From Flavimaricola marinus (GTDB lineage Bacteria > Pseudomonadota > Alphaproteobacteria > Rhodobacterales > Rhodobacteraceae), in contig NZ_FXZK01000016.1 of assembly GCF_900184895.1 (NCBI RefSeq), forward strand, positions 1 through 53,472: DNA of 53,472 nucleotides, in the 5' to 3' direction. Below the pieces are notes generated by a model that saw only the letters and a program-made list of their open reading frames with translations, was not told the DNA's origin and did not search any database. Positions 18,022 to 26,253 of the stretch are shown here, one piece after another. Each line of letters begins with the position of its first letter. Positions within the stretch are counted from its first letter, which is position 1. Position numbers and translations under genes: made by a program.

Positions 18022-19230
18022 CTATCCTTTGACCGAACCTGCGGTCAGACCTTTGGTCATGAACTTTTCGAGGCCCAGAAACAGGGCCATGATGGGAACA
18101 GTCGCCACCACCGATCCCGCCATCAGATGCTGCCGCGGAATTTCGGAGGAGTTCAGCGAGGCAATGCCGCGGGTCAACGTGAACTTGGATGGATCGTCCA
18201 AAAGCATGAAGGCCAACAGGAATTCATTCCACGCAATCATGAAGACATACAGCGAGACCGATGCGAGCGCCGGCAAGGACAGTGGCAGCGTGATCTTCCA
18301 GATCACCGCCAATCGCGACAGCCCGTCCATCAGCCCGGCCTCTTCAACCTCGGACGGCAATCCGCGGAAATAGCCTTGCAGCATATAGAGCGCGACCGGG
18401 ATCGTGGTTACCGGATAGATCATCACGATGCCCCAGAACGAATTGCGCAGCCCGGTCATCGAGAAGGCGATATAGATCGGCAGGGCAAGCACGATCATCG
18501 GGACCATGTAGATCAGCAAGATCGACCGGGAGAATGCCGCTCGACCCGTGAATCTCAGCCGCGCCACGGCATAGGCTCCGGGAATGGCGAAAGCCAATGT
18601 GATGAAGACGGTCAGCACCGATATGAAAAAGGAGTTGAAGAGATACGTGCCGAAATTGAACTGAGTGAACAGCTCATCGTAAGATCTGAACAACTCCGCT
18701 CCTTTTGACAGGTCGATCGAGAAATCCAGTGGATTCTGGATCAGCTCGGACTGGTTCTTCAGGCTGGTCATCACCATGACGTAAAACGGGATCATCACGA
18801 TTGCGGTGAAGAAGATGTATCCAAATCCGGTCAGGAACCGGATCACCGCACCTTCAAACTCATGCCTGTTCAAGATGCCCGGCTTGACCTCTTCCAGGAT
18901 GGAGGGCAGCGACGATGCAAAGCTCACGGCAAGCATGGCAGAGCCGAACAGTCGTGACGCAAGACTCGTTTCCGGTCCGACCAGAACCGGACCAAAGCCC
19001 AGCGCCCCCCCGATCACGAGTGCGGCGAGAATGCCAAGACGGACGCTGCGACCACGGCCAACAGTCACCAAGGCACCGCCGGCAATCGCGCCCCAGACAA
19101 TCGACAGGGCGATGCTCGGCCGAAACGCCTGCCCCGTCGCGAATGACATGGCCACAGCCACGGTCACGGAAAGGACAATCATCCACAGCGCACCAAGAAC
19201 CGGACCAGTCACGTTGCCACGGCGGATCAT
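18022..19230 (-). CDS. carbohydrate ABC transporter permease (MalG type) with an N-terminal membrane extension
   Basis: A 402-residue permease, against about 280 for the family. Residues about 1-112 hold three to four extra hydrophobic segments (about 10-30, 38-57, 65-85, 92-110). The canonical six-helix permease begins at about 130, with the EAA loop EVEEAGLMDGLSRLAVIWKI and the usual C-terminus KGLTAGSVKG. The extension is in frame and the gene overlaps its partner at 19227 by an ATGA junction, so it is real and not a misread start. Its function is unknown; a regulatory or assembly role with the enlarged partner permease is only a guess. Confidence 0.9.
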   Translation of the reverse strand: MIRRGNVTGPVLGALWMIVLSVTVAVAMSFATGQAFRPSIALSIVWGAIAGGALVTVGRGRSVRLGILAALVIGGALGFGPVLVGPETSLASRLFGSAMLAVSFASSLPSILEEVKPGILNRHEFEGAVIRFLTGFGYIFFTAIVMIPFYVMVMTSLKNQSELIQNPLDFSIDLSKGAELFRSYDELFTQFNFGTYLFNSFFISVLTVFITLAFAIPGAYAVARLRFTGRAAFSRSILLIYMVPMIVLALPIYIAFSMTGLRNSFWGIVMIYPVTTIPVALYMLQGYFRGLPSEVEEAGLMDGLSRLAVIWKITLPLSLPALASVSLYVFMIAWNEFLLAFMLLDDPSKFTLTRGIASLNSSEIPRQHLMAGSVVATVPIMALFLGLEKFMTKGLTAGSVKG

Positions 19231-20471
19231 AGGCCTTCCTCCCGGCTGATGAACTTGAGGAAAAACAGCGAAAACACGAGCAGACAGCCAAAAATCACCA
19301 CGGCCACAGCGGCTCCGGCCCCGATATTCGAGATGGCGAACGCCTGCTCATAGACATTGACCGTCAGCGTGCGCGTGCCGGCATTGCCGCCGGTCAAAAG
19401 GAAGATGTCGTCGAATTTGTTGAAGGTCCAAATGAACCGCAGCAGGAACAGAACACTCAGGATGCCAAGCAGCTGCGGCACGCTCAGATACCAGAACTGC
19501 TGAAATGGACTGGCACCATCCATATCAGCCGCCTCATACATGTCGGTGTCGATACTCTGCATACGGGCCAGGATGAAAAGAAAGGACAGTGGGAAGTAGC
19601 GCCAGATTTCAAAGACCGTGACCATGATCAGCGCCAGCGGTCGGTCTCCAAAGAAATTGATCGCTTGCTGCGTCACCCCCATCTGAATGAGCAACGCATT
19701 GGCCGAACCTGAAAACGGATCGAAGAGGATCAACCAAGCAAAGGCGACGGCGATCACCGGGGCGACATAAGGAAAGAGGTAAAGGCCACGGAGAATACCT
19801 TGCCCCCGGAATGACTTGTTCAGCAGCAGGGCGGCAAACAAGCCGACCAGAAGAGCTCCGATCGTGCCGAAGACGGTATAAAACAAGGTCACCCAAAGGA
19901 CTTCGAAAAATTCTTCGCCGTTGAAAATACGCGCGAAGTTTTCAAGGGTGAAGCTGTCGTTGGTCAGCACATTCGACGATCGACCCTCGATAGTCGCCTC
20001 GCTATCCTGAGGCGACTGACCGCTATCCAGATAGGACTGCTCGACAAGAACCGGGAAGGTCAGCGTCTCCCGATAGCCCGGCTCCCAATCACCAAAGGCG
20101 CATGTCAGATTACGGCCATCCAATGTGCAACGCTCGTCGACGGACTGGACCACCAAACCAATCGGGATCACATCTGAAAACGACACCGCCAGAATGGGCT
20201 GGTCCTGTGACGAATTCCGCAACCTGTATCGGATGGTTGCCTCGTCGCCGGCGACCTCCGGCCCCCCACGCAAATCCTCGCGCAAGACCACCTCCGGGGC
20301 GCGCAGATCCGCGAGCTTGACGGGTTTGACCGATATCCAGAAAATCGCCAGAAGCGGAAGAATGACCACAAGGGCCACGGCCGTGATCGTCGGCGCCAAA
20401 AGGCCCCATGCCAGCCGGGCCTCGCGCTTGGCCAAGGGCCCTGTGCCCGAAGGAGGGACTGCGTCAGCCAT
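19227..20471 (-). CDS. sugar ABC transporter permease (MalF type) with a periplasmic DUF11-like insertion
   Basis: A 414-residue permease, about 120 residues longer than usual. Helix 1 is at about 22-46 and the next at about 191-215. Between them, residues about 60-145 form a beta-rich block with SDVIPIGLVVQS (99-110), C115 and C124, and a GDWEPGYRETLTF strand pair. This is the consensus pattern of DUF11 surface-repeat domains (D-x-LP-x-GL ... C ... C ... G-x-L-x-x-G), here inside a transporter. The two cysteines could form a disulfide in the periplasm. The EAA loop is EAADMDGASPFQQFWYLSVP. It pairs with the extended MalG-type partner and follows a hairpin after the binding-protein gene. Confidence 0.9.
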   Translation of the reverse strand: MADAVPPSGTGPLAKREARLAWGLLAPTITAVALVVILPLLAIFWISVKPVKLADLRAPEVVLREDLRGGPEVAGDEATIRYRLRNSSQDQPILAVSFSDVIPIGLVVQSVDERCTLDGRNLTCAFGDWEPGYRETLTFPVLVEQSYLDSGQSPQDSEATIEGRSSNVLTNDSFTLENFARIFNGEEFFEVLWVTLFYTVFGTIGALLVGLFAALLLNKSFRGQGILRGLYLFPYVAPVIAVAFAWLILFDPFSGSANALLIQMGVTQQAINFFGDRPLALIMVTVFEIWRYFPLSFLFILARMQSIDTDMYEAADMDGASPFQQFWYLSVPQLLGILSVLFLLRFIWTFNKFDDIFLLTGGNAGTRTLTVNVYEQAFAISNIGAGAAVAVVIFGCLLVFSLFFLKFISREEGL

Positions 20472-20536
20472 TGTGTGATCAGCTCCGTTCTCTGTGGAGT
20501 GCTAGGCAAGTAACATGGCCAGCAGGCATGGCGGTT

Positions 20537-20564
20537 GCGGGGCACTCACCAATGAGCGCCCCGC
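20537..20564 (-). other. intercistronic hairpin after the GH63-operon binding-protein gene
   Basis: GCGGGGC-A-CTCA (20537-20548) faces TGAG-C-GCCCCGC (20553-20564). The single A-C mismatch on the plus strand becomes a G-U wobble on the transcribed minus strand, giving a 12-pair helix with a four-base loop. No U run follows. It lies 12 bases after the binding-protein stop. Confidence 0.6.
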
Positions 20565-20575
20565 CTCCTTTGAGG

Positions 20576-21928
20576 TTACTCGACGGCGGCAATCGCGTCG
20601 TTTAGCGCAGCAACGGTCGCAGCGGCATCCCTCTCACCGTCGATATACTCACGGACCAGACGGTTGATCACTTGGCTGTTGATTATGGCCGAGGCGGCGG
20701 AGAGCTGCCCTTCGTCCACGCCCCAACGCTGGGCGACATCCAAGCCAGCCACGATCTCTTCGATCATGGCAGCGTCGTATAGATCGCCCAACGGTGCACG
20801 ACGATCGACACCCACATCGAGCGTTGCCCAGAGATCGGCAAACTCGGTTGGGTTTTCGGCCGTACCGCGACGCACGGGGAACTTGCCCTCCGGCGCAATG
20901 GCAAGGGTCGCTCCGTAACCCTCGTTCATGGAATACGCCACGAACTCCATCGCAGCGTCCGTCGACGCATCAGAGGTGATGCCAAAGTAACGGACGTCGC
21001 CCCATGCTGCACCATCGGGGTTCGACGGGCCTGCGAAGTTGGTGACGATACCGGTTGCCGCCGCCAGATCCGTCGACGTCGGATCATCGTTGATCGTCGG
21101 TGGAGCGCTATCGCGCAAGCCGGCCAATTCATCGAGGATGAACGGCGACCAGATAATCATCGCAGCATTGCCGCTGAAATAGAGGCTGCGCGACTGGTCC
21201 CAATACAGATCGCCCGGAGGAGAGGCCTCCGCAATTGCCTTGTAGAATTCCAGGACCTCGATGGTTGCGGCCTCGTCCAGCGGGATCACGCCGTCAGGGC
21301 CGACAGGCGACACGCCGTTGGCAAGGAAAATATGTTCCAGAACCTGGCTCATGAAGTTCTCGTCGATCTTGGTCGCAGCGACAAATCCATACATTTCCGG
21401 AGGGTTATGAAGGGCGTCGACAGCGGCAAGCACGTTGGCATATGTATTTGGCGGCTCCAAGCCAGCGGCTTCGAACAGGTCGGCGCGGTAGACGATCATC
21501 TGGGTCCAGCCATCTACCGGGACGGAGACATATCCGCCGTCCATTGCCGCCATGTTCAGCGCACCGGGGGCGAAGGTATCGGCGCCGAGCTCCTCGATTA
21601 CATCTGTTGCAGCATCGCTATCGAGGATACCAGCCTCGGCCCAAGGTGCCGCGTATTGCAGCGTATGATAAATGACATCCGGCAGATCCCCAGCCGCGAA
21701 AGCAGCCGTTGCTCGCGTGCCAAGATCGTTCTCCGACACGGGAATGACCTGAACGGTGTGCCCTGTGCTTTCCGCAAAGGCCGCTGCCATCTCTTCCTGA
21801 CGAGCCAGACGCTCCGGCTGCTCTTCCGTGGTCCAGAACCGCAGTTCCTCTGCCTGAGCCGCCAGTGCCGACAGGCATACCGCAGCCGCCGTTCCGGCAC
21901 GCAATAATGCTTTGTATTTCAGTGTCAT
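20576..21928 (-). CDS. sugar ABC transporter substrate-binding protein (GH63 operon)
   Basis: A 450-residue family-1 solute-binding protein. The start MTLKYKALLR at 21928 follows GGGAGGA and yields a signal peptide cleaved near AAQAEEL (residue 26); the frame extending to 22000 would overlap the LacI gene without any support. The body shows the CUT1 pattern (LRFWTTEEQPER, DVIYHTLQYAAPWAEAG, GWTQMIVYRADLFEAAGL). It is the second gene after LacI and is followed by the hairpin that precedes the permeases. The substrate is inferred from the GH63 enzyme. Confidence 0.92.
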   Translation of the reverse strand: MTLKYKALLRAGTAAAVCLSALAAQAEELRFWTTEEQPERLARQEEMAAAFAESTGHTVQVIPVSENDLGTRATAAFAAGDLPDVIYHTLQYAAPWAEAGILDSDAATDVIEELGADTFAPGALNMAAMDGGYVSVPVDGWTQMIVYRADLFEAAGLEPPNTYANVLAAVDALHNPPEMYGFVAATKIDENFMSQVLEHIFLANGVSPVGPDGVIPLDEAATIEVLEFYKAIAEASPPGDLYWDQSRSLYFSGNAAMIIWSPFILDELAGLRDSAPPTINDDPTSTDLAAATGIVTNFAGPSNPDGAAWGDVRYFGITSDASTDAAMEFVAYSMNEGYGATLAIAPEGKFPVRRGTAENPTEFADLWATLDVGVDRRAPLGDLYDAAMIEEIVAGLDVAQRWGVDEGQLSAASAIINSQVINRLVREYIDGERDAAATVAALNDAIAAVE

Positions 21929-21959
21929 GATAGTCCTCCCAATGAGATTTTCGAATAGT

Positions 21960-23027
21960 CTAGATTGAGCCACGAAAAGGCGCGGTTGATCCGCGCTCAA
22001 CGAAGGTGGCAGTCGTGGTTTCTCTCAGCAGCTCTGGATCCTCCCCGCGAACCCGGCGGATCAGAAGCTTTGCCAACCGTTCGCCAGCGGCCCGATTATC
22101 AACGGTAAAGGTAGTCAGCGGCGGCATGGCATAGGCGCCTTCGGGGATGCCGTCATATCCGATGACAGACAGATCCCGACCAATGACCAATCCCCTTCCG
22201 GCAGCGGCGCGATACACACCAAGTGCCGCGAAATCGACGGCACAGACGATTGCAGTCGGTGGGTTTGGGCGCGTCAGAAGGCGATCTCCGGCCCGCTCGC
22301 CATCCGCAAGCGTGACGGCATTGCTCTCGATCAGATCCTCGTCGACCGGCAAACCGGCGTCCCGCATACCCTCTCGGAATCCCGCCAAACGCAGAGGGGC
22401 ATAGCAATATTGCGCCCCTCCATTGATGAAACCGATCCGACGATGACCCAGTTTGGCAAGATGAGCGACGGCGTCCTGCATCGCCTGCTCGCCCAGAATA
22501 TCATACCAAGCGGCGCCCTTGGCCGTCGCGTGTCGCCCATAGAGGACGAAAGGCACTGCTGCACTCGATAGGAACTTAACCCGCGGATCCTCCGTCATCG
22601 CGCGCGGCAAGACGAATCCGTCCGCCTTTCCGTCACGCAACATTTCGCGGAAGGTCTCGATCATCGACGCATCACTATCGGCGGCCGCGACCGTCAGGGT
22701 CCAATGCTCGGCGCTTGCTCCGGCGGACAGGCCCGCCAGAAACTCCGCAAGGAACGGACGATGCGAGTCGTGGTCCGAGAATTGCAGGACGAGCCCCAAG
22801 GATCGAGTGCGCCCGGTCTTGATCGCTTGGGCATGGCTCAGCGGATGATAGTTCATCTTTTCGGCCATGCGACGCACCCGCAGGCGGGTCGCCTCGGAGA
22901 TATCGGGATAGCTGTTCATGGCGCGCGAGACCGTGGATTTCGTCAATCCAAGCGCGCCGGCAACATCAGAAATCGTGACCCGGGCACCTGCGTCCCTGCC
23001 GCGCGGCTTTTCTTCAGTAGTGCCCAA
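21960..23027 (-). CDS. LacI-family transcriptional regulator
   Basis: A 355-residue repressor. The helix-turn-helix with hinge reads VTISDVAGALGLTKSTVSRA (about 17-36) and continues to YHPLSHAQAIKTGRTRSLGL. Residues about 75-350 form the sugar-binding periplasmic-type domain. No ATG precedes the HTH, and TTG 23027 is chosen because GGAGG lies nine bases before it; the frame up to 23120 lacks a ribosome site. It is the first gene of the operon it most likely represses, with a perfect palindrome 34 bases upstream. An unusual TTG start may keep repressor levels low. Confidence 0.9.
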   Translation of the reverse strand: MGTTEEKPRGRDAGARVTISDVAGALGLTKSTVSRAMNSYPDISEATRLRVRRMAEKMNYHPLSHAQAIKTGRTRSLGLVLQFSDHDSHRPFLAEFLAGLSAGASAEHWTLTVAAADSDASMIETFREMLRDGKADGFVLPRAMTEDPRVKFLSSAAVPFVLYGRHATAKGAAWYDILGEQAMQDAVAHLAKLGHRRIGFINGGAQYCYAPLRLAGFREGMRDAGLPVDEDLIESNAVTLADGERAGDRLLTRPNPPTAIVCAVDFAALGVYRAAAGRGLVIGRDLSVIGYDGIPEGAYAMPPLTTFTVDNRAAGERLAKLLIRRVRGEDPELLRETTTATFVERGSTAPFRGSI

Positions 23028-23060
23028 TTCGGTAGTCCTCCGGAGGCAACCCTGCGTTCC

Positions 23061-23072
23061 GAAACCGGTTTC
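23061..23072. promoter_or_regulatory. candidate LacI-type operator GAAACCGGTTTC
   Basis: A perfect 12-bp palindrome with the CG centre characteristic of LacI-family operators. It is 34 bases upstream of the lacI-type TTG start and ahead of the whole ABC/GH63 operon, which fits autoregulation. No second copy was seen before the binding-protein gene, where there is only a 31-base gap. Confidence 0.7.
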
Positions 23073-23245
23073 CGCAACAAAAAAATGCGTTGAAGCAGCA
23101 GCGGACCCCGTGACGATCACGACGATCCACCGACCTGACGCCTCATTGGCGTTATCAGGGATAAGCTTCGAATGATCCGAACGCCTCTAACCTGGACCTG
23201 GTGAGAACCAGTTCCACGCACGTCCCGGCGCCTTGAAATCCGGGC

Positions 23246-24007
23246 TCAGGTCGCCTCCCGCTCCGCCCATCCAGCAAAGATCCGTTCGAGGAAAACCACG
23301 GCGTAGTACAAAATGATGCCAAGAAATGCGAGCGCGATCAGAACCGCAAACATCAGAGGATAATCCCCGTTGGTTTCGCCGGATTTGAACAGCGCACCAA
23401 GGCCGCGACCATGTGGGCTCACGATCTCGACGAGATTGGTCCCGATAAATGCCAATGTGGCCGCAACCTTGAGCGCCCCAAAGAACTCCGGCAATGTCTT
23501 GGGCAACGCGATCTTGCGAAAGATGGTGAACCGCGTCGCCCCAAGAGCGCGCAGAATATCGCGATATTCCGGCTCCAACGTCGACAGGCCGATCCCCACC
23601 GAAACCGCGATCGGAAAGAATGAGATCGTAAAGGCCATGAGGATCGTGTTGAAATCGTGTTGCCCTATGAAAATCAGCGAAATGACCGGAACGAGCGTGG
23701 CCTTCGGAATCGCATTGAAGCCGATCAAAAGCGGGTAGAGCGCCTCGCGGGCGATCCGCGAAAACCCGATGACCATGCCCAGCGCCGTGCCGACCACAAC
23801 CGCGATGAACAGCCCCACCACCGTCCTCCAAAGAGTTTGCCACCCCATGACGAGGAACAACTCTTTGTACTTCCAGAATGCCGGAGGCAGATCCGAGGGC
23901 GACGCCATCTTGTAGTTTGGCCAATTGTTGACCCAGACCAAAGCCTCCCAGAGCCCTAGAAAAACCAAGACGGCGACGATGGGTACGACGATCTTGCCTA
24001 GCATCAA
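23246..24007 (-). CDS. ABC transporter permease (SsuC/TauC/ThiX type)
   Basis: A 253-residue permease with six hydrophobic segments and the EAA motif YRDILRALGATRFTIFRKIA (about 155-175), typical of the nitrate/sulfonate/taurine/thiamin-precursor group. It overlaps the ATPase gene upstream by four bases (ATGA). It forms the inner-membrane channel for the NMT1-type binding protein encoded at 24849. No gene follows within 200 bases, so it ends the operon. Confidence 0.9.
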   Translation of the reverse strand: MMLGKIVVPIVAVLVFLGLWEALVWVNNWPNYKMASPSDLPPAFWKYKELFLVMGWQTLWRTVVGLFIAVVVGTALGMVIGFSRIAREALYPLLIGFNAIPKATLVPVISLIFIGQHDFNTILMAFTISFFPIAVSVGIGLSTLEPEYRDILRALGATRFTIFRKIALPKTLPEFFGALKVAATLAFIGTNLVEIVSPHGRGLGALFKSGETNGDYPLMFAVLIALAFLGIILYYAVVFLERIFAGWAEREAT

Positions 24008-24795
24008 TGCACCTCGACGTCGCGCCCCTGGGCGATCTTGATCTGGTCGCGCAGGATATGGAGCATGTCGGCAACGGGGGGCGTGTAAAGCACGTCCAGC
24101 GTCCGGTCATCCGGCAAATCCACCTGCATGACATATTGCGTCCGGGCGGGACGGCCGGACAAGACGATGACTTGGTCACCGAGAAACACACTCTCCGTCA
24201 GGTCATGGGTGATCAGAATGGTCGTGAACGGCTCCGCACGGCGCAAGTCCCGCATCGTCTGCCACAGGTCCTCTCGGGTGAAATTGTCCAGTGCTCCGAA
24301 GGGCTCGTCCATGATCAGGACATCGGGCTTGTGAACCAGCGAGCGGCACAGAGACGCCCGCTGCCGCATACCCCCGGACAATTCGGAGGGGCGCTTGTTC
24401 TCGAACCCAGTCAATCCGACCATTTCGAGAAGTTCCATGGCCCGCGCGATCCGGTCCGCACGTGACATGCGCGGGGCGACGATCTCAAGCGGGAGGATAA
24501 CGTTGTCGATGATCGTCCGCCATTCGAGAAGAACGGGGTTCTGAAAGGCCATGCCGACGGTCTTGCGCGGCCCTCTGACCCGCTCACCATGAAGCCACAC
24601 CTCGCCCTCATCCGGCTTCATCAACCCGGCGACCAGTCGAGTGAGCGTCGACTTTCCGCAACCCGACGGCCCCACGACAGCGGCGAAACTGCCCTCGGGA
24701 ACGGAAACGTCCAAGCCATCAAGCACCGGCAAAGGCCCGCTGGCGGTGGCATAGGCGTGCTTGACACCTTTGATTTCAATGAGGTTTTCGATCAC
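24004..24795 (-). CDS. ABC transporter ATP-binding protein (SsuB/TauB type)
   Basis: A 263-residue ATPase starting at GTG 24795, with GAGG five bases upstream. Walker A is GPSGCGKST (about 40-48), signature LSGGMRQRASLCRS, Walker B VLIMDEPFGALD and H-loop LITHDLTES. There is no C-terminal TOBE domain, as expected for this group. It supplies energy to the adjoining permease. A hairpin separates it from the binding-protein gene. Confidence 0.92.
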   Translation of the reverse strand: MIENLIEIKGVKHAYATASGPLPVLDGLDVSVPEGSFAAVVGPSGCGKSTLTRLVAGLMKPDEGEVWLHGERVRGPRKTVGMAFQNPVLLEWRTIIDNVILPLEIVAPRMSRADRIARAMELLEMVGLTGFENKRPSELSGGMRQRASLCRSLVHKPDVLIMDEPFGALDNFTREDLWQTMRDLRRAEPFTTILITHDLTESVFLGDQVIVLSGRPARTQYVMQVDLPDDRTLDVLYTPPVADMLHILRDQIKIAQGRDVEVH

Positions 24796-24817
24796 ACCAG
24801 CCTCGAAGGGGGCGAGC

Positions 24818-24837
24818 CACCGCCAGAGTTGGCGGTG
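24818..24837 (-). other. intercistronic hairpin after the NMT1-type binding-protein gene
   Basis: CACCGCCA (24818-24825) pairs perfectly with TGGCGGTG (24830-24837) around GAGT. It lies just after the binding-protein stop and 23 bases before the GTG of the ATPase. It is of the same kind and in the same position as those at 3423, 8056 and 20537. Confidence 0.55.
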
Positions 24838-24848
24838 ACCCGGACCAT

Positions 24849-25856
24849 TTATTGGAGCATCAGGCTGCCATCTGTAGGCAGAAAGCTCGGATCGAAATAG
24901 AGAGACGCATCCGGCTCGGCCTGGAACTCGTACACGGATTTGGTCTGCTCGATGGCACTAGCCATGCGGTCGGCGTCAATAGAGCCGATGCCATTTTCGA
25001 CGACGAAATCCGTCAGTACGTTCGCGTCGATCGCCATTTGCAGTCGCTCGGTTTCGAGCGCAGCATCCGCTGCCGGGTTGCGCGCCATCAACGCTTCGAT
25101 GGCGGCGTCAGGGGATGCGATCGCATCCTTCCAGCCCATCGCAACAGCGCTGAGGAATCCAGTGATGAGTTCGGCGTTCTCGGCCGCGAAATCCGTATTC
25201 ACGATGATCGCGTTGCCATAGAGATCGACACCATGATCCGCCATGAGCAGGACAGTGATGTCCTCGACCGGAACGCCGAGACGGATCAGGTTAAGGGTCG
25301 ACGAAAAGGAGAACCCCGTGATCGCATCCACTTGGCCCTCGGCCAACATCGGCTCACGGGTCGGAAAGCCGACGGGTTCTACCGTAATGGAGGCCACGTC
25401 GAGCCCGGTTTCGGCTGCAAAAATCGGAAACTGCGCCCAAGCCCCGTCCGGCGGTGGCGCGCCGAGGATCTTGCCCTCCAGATCCGCCGGCGACGCAATG
25501 CCGAGCGAGGCACGCCCGACGACGGCGAATGGCGGCTTGTCGTAGATCATCATCACGGCCGTGACGGGCGCATCCGGGTTCTGATCGAGAAATCGCATCA
25601 GCGAGTTGATATCGGCAAAACCGATTGGAAATGCTCCCGTGGCGACCTTCGGGATTGCATCGAGCGATCCGGCGCCCTCGCTGATCGTCACGTTCAACCC
25701 GGCATCGGCGAAATAGCCCGCATCGAGCGCGTGAAAATAGGGGGCAGCAGGACCCTCGAATTTCCAATCCAGAGCGAAGGGAAGATCGGTCTGAGCCAAG
25801 GCGGGCGCCGCGATCAGCGCCGCTGTAATGGCCGCGATAGTCGTGTGAAATATCAT
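24849..25856 (-). CDS. NMT1/ThiY/SsuA-type ABC substrate-binding protein
   Basis: A 335-residue periplasmic protein with a signal peptide (MIFHTTIAAI to APALAQ, about 1-21). The mature start LPFALDWKFEGPAAPYFHAL and GYFADAGLNVTISEGAGS are the classic NMT1/THI5-like fold. This group binds sulfonates, nitriles, thiamin precursors or other small nitrogenous compounds. The gene is divergent from kynureninase, so a tryptophan- or kynurenine-related ligand is possible, but no binding residue proves it. Confidence 0.88.
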   Translation of the reverse strand: MIFHTTIAAITAALIAAPALAQTDLPFALDWKFEGPAAPYFHALDAGYFADAGLNVTISEGAGSLDAIPKVATGAFPIGFADINSLMRFLDQNPDAPVTAVMMIYDKPPFAVVGRASLGIASPADLEGKILGAPPPDGAWAQFPIFAAETGLDVASITVEPVGFPTREPMLAEGQVDAITGFSFSSTLNLIRLGVPVEDITVLLMADHGVDLYGNAIIVNTDFAAENAELITGFLSAVAMGWKDAIASPDAAIEALMARNPAADAALETERLQMAIDANVLTDFVVENGIGSIDADRMASAIEQTKSVYEFQAEPDASLYFDPSFLPTDGSLMLQ

Positions 25857-26253
25857 GTGATGGTCCCCAGAGAAGTATCTCCGAAACGCTAGGCAACCGA
25901 CCGCGAATTGAACATGTACAGCATTTCAGGCGGTGGAAATTCGGGAACCGCAAGTCGCCATTGCCCAAAAAACGACCGCTTCGCATTGCGTTGCACATCA
26001 ATTCAGCCAAGTCGCAATCCGCATCACGGTCTAGACCGGACAAAGGCCCGACGAGGGTCACGGCTCTTCCGGACTAACTGGTTGAAGATTCCGCGGCCAA
26101 AGACCATCAATCGGGGGTGAACGAGAACGCGCAAGTCAACACACGGCGGGCCCACTCTGAAGCGAGAGATGACCCATCGACGATCACACCCGCCCGACGT
26201 CTGCTGACCAACTTCGACCTGCCCAATGAACTCTGACCCAACCTAGGTGCCGT
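25857..26253. promoter_or_regulatory. 397-bp divergent region between the NMT1-type importer and kynU
   Basis: No gene-sized frame with a credible start is present. It must hold the promoters of both transcripts. A perfect 12-bp palindrome lies near the middle (26027-26038) and is listed separately. No clear -35/-10 pair stood out by eye. Confidence 0.5.
26027..26038. promoter_or_regulatory. 12-bp palindrome CGGTCTAGACCG, candidate operator
   Basis: A perfect 12-base palindrome, about 170 bases upstream of the importer and 216 upstream of kynU. A shared regulator of both transcripts could act here. No dedicated DNA-binding regulator is encoded beside it; the nearby RAM protein has no HTH. 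Confidence 0.35.

Noticed and set aside
23193-23216. Hairpin after the SsuC-type permease gene as a terminator
   Set aside because: The stem has an internal mismatch on both strands and no U run follows.
23187-24191. 334-codon minus frame overlapping the SsuC and SsuB genes
   Set aside because: A shadow frame of low-complexity Arg/Gly/His sequence; the real genes in the other frames have full family motifs.
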